Source: Leptobacterium_A meishanense
GTDB lineage: Bacteria; Bacteroidota; Bacteroidia; Flavobacteriales; Flavobacteriaceae
Direction of reading: 5' to 3'
Assembly (NCBI RefSeq): GCF_037645805.1
Contig: NZ_JBBEXE010000010.1
Location: 1 to 64,000, forward strand
DNA length: 64,000 nt
The position numbers and the translations under genes are program-made. This document shows, in pieces, positions 62,173 through 64,000 of the stretch. Within the stretch, counting starts at the first letter, position 1. Every line of letters begins with the position of its first letter. The notes below the pieces were generated by a model that made no database searches, was not told the origin of the DNA, and was given only the letters and a program-made list of their open reading frames with translations.

Positions 62173-64000
62173 ATGAGAAAAATAATTGCTTATTTTATTA
62201 AATACCATGTGGCTGTTAATGTTATCATTATTGCCTTTTTTATTTTTGGAACCGTAGGGGCACTTTCCTTAAAATCATCTTTTTTTCCATTGGTCGATTC
62301 CAAAATAATTAATATAACAGCAGTGTACCCGGGCGCTTCCCCACAAGAAATAGAAGAAGGGATCATCCTTAAAATAGAAGATAATTTAAAAGGGTTGGAA
62401 GGCATAGATAGGGTGACTTCTGTTTCCCGGGAAAATTCAGCGGGTGTTACTGTAGAGATCATGAAGGGAGAAAATATTGACTTTATGCTGCAAGAAGTTA
62501 AAAATGCAGTAGATCGTGTCCCTTCCTTTCCTGTGGGGATGGAGCCCATCATAGTAGCTAAACAAGAAGCGACACGGCAAACAATCAGTTTTTCAACCAG
62601 TGGAGAAAATATTCCTTTAGTTACACTGAAACAAATAACCCGGGAGATTGAAAATGACCTTAGAGGAATGGAAGGGATTTCACAAGTAGCAATTTCCGGC
62701 TATCCTCAGGAAGAAATTGAAATAGCTGTCAAAGAAGATGCACTTATTGCCTATAATTTAACCTTTAGTGAAGTAGCCCAGACAGTTTCCCGTGCAAATA
62801 TTCTGGTAACGGGAGGAAACATCAAAACCAACACAGAAGAATACCTGATACGGGCAAGCAATAGGTCGTATTATGGAGATGAGCTTGACAACCTTATTGT
62901 AAGGGCTTTGCCCAATGGAAATATCATCCGGTTAAAAGATATAGCAAAAGTAAGAGACCGTTTTTCAGAAACTCCAGATGCATCCTACTTCAATGGAAAA
63001 CTATCAGTAAATGTTATAGTGAGCAACACCAATACAGAAGATTTAATATCTACAGCTGAGAAAATAAAAGAATACATTACTGAATACAACCAAAAGCACA
63101 ATAACATTCAATTAGATGTGGTAAGCGACTCTTCTATAACACTTACTCAACGGACACAGTTATTGGCAGAAAATGCCATGATAGGAATCTTATTAGTGTT
63201 ATTTTTTCTATCCACATTTCTGAATACCCGTTTAGCATTCTGGGTGGCTTTTGGGTTGCCGATTTCCTTTTTGGGAATGTTCATCTTTGCCGGAATGTTT
63301 GATGTTACCATCAACGTATTGTCCTTATTTGGGATGATTATTGTAATAGGCATTTTAGTAGATGATGGAATTGTAATTGCCGAAAATATTTTTCAACACT
63401 ACGAAAAAGGAAAATCACCTATAAAAGCAGCCATAGATGGAACCTTAGAAGTAATTCCACCTATAGTGTCTGCCATTGTTACTACGTTACTGGCATTTGC
63501 TACATTCTTTTTTCTAGATAGTAGAATAGGAGAATACTTTTCAGAAGTATCAACGATTGTAACACTTACGCTAACGGTCTCACTATTTGAGGCACTGGTT
63601 ATTCTGCCTGCCCACTTAGCACATTCGAAAGCACTAAAGAAAAAAGAAAACAATAGGGAAGTAAAACCAAATAGGATAGCTATGTTCTTTGCCAAAATGA
63701 GGCAAATAAACAAGATAGGTGATAAAATCATGAGGTATTTGAGAGACAAAACATATAGCCCAATACTTCGCTTTGCGCTTAAAAATCAATTATTTACTTT
63801 TTCAATCTTTATTGTCTTTTTTGTACTTACCATTGGTGCTATAGGAGGAGGAGTTATAGGAACCACATTATTCCCCAGTATTGCCAGCGACCGTATAAAT
63901 GTGAACCTAACGATGCCACAGGGTACAAATGAACGTATTACAGATTCGATCATACAAACGATCGAAACTGCAGCTTGGAAAGTAAATGATGAGTATACTA
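62173..64000 (+). CDS. RND efflux permease (AcrB/HAE-type), truncated by window end
   Basis: An open frame from ATG 62173 to the right edge, about 609 residues, roughly the first 60% of an RND pump. It begins MRKIIAYFIKYHVAVNVII, has the porter-domain motif VYPGASPQEIEEGI, a first block of helices from about residue 335 on (ILLVLFFLSTFLNTRLAFWV), and the proton-relay helix with the acidic pair in GMIIVIGILVDDGIVIAEN. Unlike the cusA-like pump, it has no Met-rich metal path in the visible part, so drug or lipid export is more likely; the substrate is unknown. It is the partner of the adaptor at 61045. Confidence 0.9.
   Translation, partial: MRKIIAYFIKYHVAVNVIIIAFFIFGTVGALSLKSSFFPLVDSKIINITAVYPGASPQEIEEGIILKIEDNLKGLEGIDRVTSVSRENSAGVTVEIMKGENIDFMLQEVKNAVDRVPSFPVGMEPIIVAKQEATRQTISFSTSGENIPLVTLKQITREIENDLRGMEGISQVAISGYPQEEIEIAVKEDALIAYNLTFSEVAQTVSRANILVTGGNIKTNTEEYLIRASNRSYYGDELDNLIVRALPNGNIIRLKDIAKVRDRFSETPDASYFNGKLSVNVIVSNTNTEDLISTAEKIKEYITEYNQKHNNIQLDVVSDSSITLTQRTQLLAENAMIGILLVLFFLSTFLNTRLAFWVAFGLPISFLGMFIFAGMFDVTINVLSLFGMIIVIGILVDDGIVIAENIFQHYEKGKSPIKAAIDGTLEVIPPIVSAIVTTLLAFATFFFLDSRIGEYFSEVSTIVTLTLTVSLFEALVILPAHLAHSKALKKKENNREVKPNRIAMFFAKMRQINKIGDKIMRYLRDKTYSPILRFALKNQLFTFSIFIVFFVLTIGAIGGGVIGTTLFPSIASDRINVNLTMPQGTNERITDSIIQTIETAAWKVNDEYT

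Noticed and set aside
1..64000. CRISPR arrays, prophage, insertion sequences, rRNA genes, replication origin, toxin-antitoxin or other defence system
   Set aside because: No regularly spaced repeats, transposase, phage structural genes, DnaA-box cluster or defence-type domains were found anywhere in the window.

Overview
The window is an AT-rich chromosomal segment of a flavobacterium (phylum Bacteroidota, most likely family Flavobacteriaceae). The main evidence is an intact gldK-gldL-gldM-gldN gliding/type IX secretion cluster, several promoters of the Bacteroidota type (TAnnTTTG, sometimes with TTTG 17-19 bases upstream), few recognisable Shine-Dalgarno sites, and protein families typical of this group: GYDIA-family GHMP kinase, HYC_CC_PP protein, DUF3347 proteins and the long form of CusA. 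I see no phage, insertion sequence, integrase or CRISPR array. Apart from the metal-efflux cassette the gene content is core-genome-like.

Layout. 1-0.3 kb: the 3' end of an unknown gene, a hairpin terminator and tRNA-Phe on the minus strand. 0.3-7.9 kb (+): coaX, an outer-membrane barrel protein, a TPR protein, lptC, a small membrane protein, a CorC/HlyC-type protein and a PpiD-like foldase, nearly all touching or overlapping. 8-10.3 kb (-): HMG-CoA reductase and a GYDIA-family GHMP kinase (mevalonate pathway). 10.5-14.2 kb (+): dipeptidyl peptidase IV followed by a POT-family peptide transporter, a peptide-scavenging pair. 14.2-19 kb (-): surE, a small membrane protein, lpxB, an NlpC/P60 lipoprotein and comEC. 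19.2-22.4 kb (+): a C-terminal processing protease and an OppC-like permease. 22.4-28 kb (-): the rod-shape cluster mreB-mreC-mreD-mrdA-rodA, with purH and a GAF-type methionine sulfoxide reductase upstream of it.

30.2-40.6 kb (+) is a copper/silver-type efflux cassette: HYC_CC_PP protein, CusA, CusC/TolC, CusB with extra metal-binding domains, a DUF3347 lipoprotein and a CopA-type P-ATPase; a PepSY protein follows. REP-like dispersed repeats lie at both ends of the six-gene cassette. 41.4-48 kb (-): groES-groEL, then a separate run miaB, sigma-54-type activator, lptE, a TPR-like protein and secG. 48.2-57.5 kb (+): an LpxR-like protein, topA, an arginase-fold protein with an altered metal site, then gldKLMN. 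57.5-64 kb: an FAD oxidoreductase, a DUF983 protein (-), an ABC-F ATPase and an RND efflux pair whose permease runs off the window.

The observations I find most worth checking are: (i) terminator-like perfect hairpins buried in the first codons of lptC (with a 7-T tract) and of the OppC-like permease, both placed where the gene directly follows an upstream stop codon; (ii) the arginase-fold protein beside gldK, which has lost two of the six expected Mn ligands; (iii) a composite promoter element shared by the dpp4 and ctp upstream regions; and (iv) the domain reuse and flanking repeats of the metal cassette.
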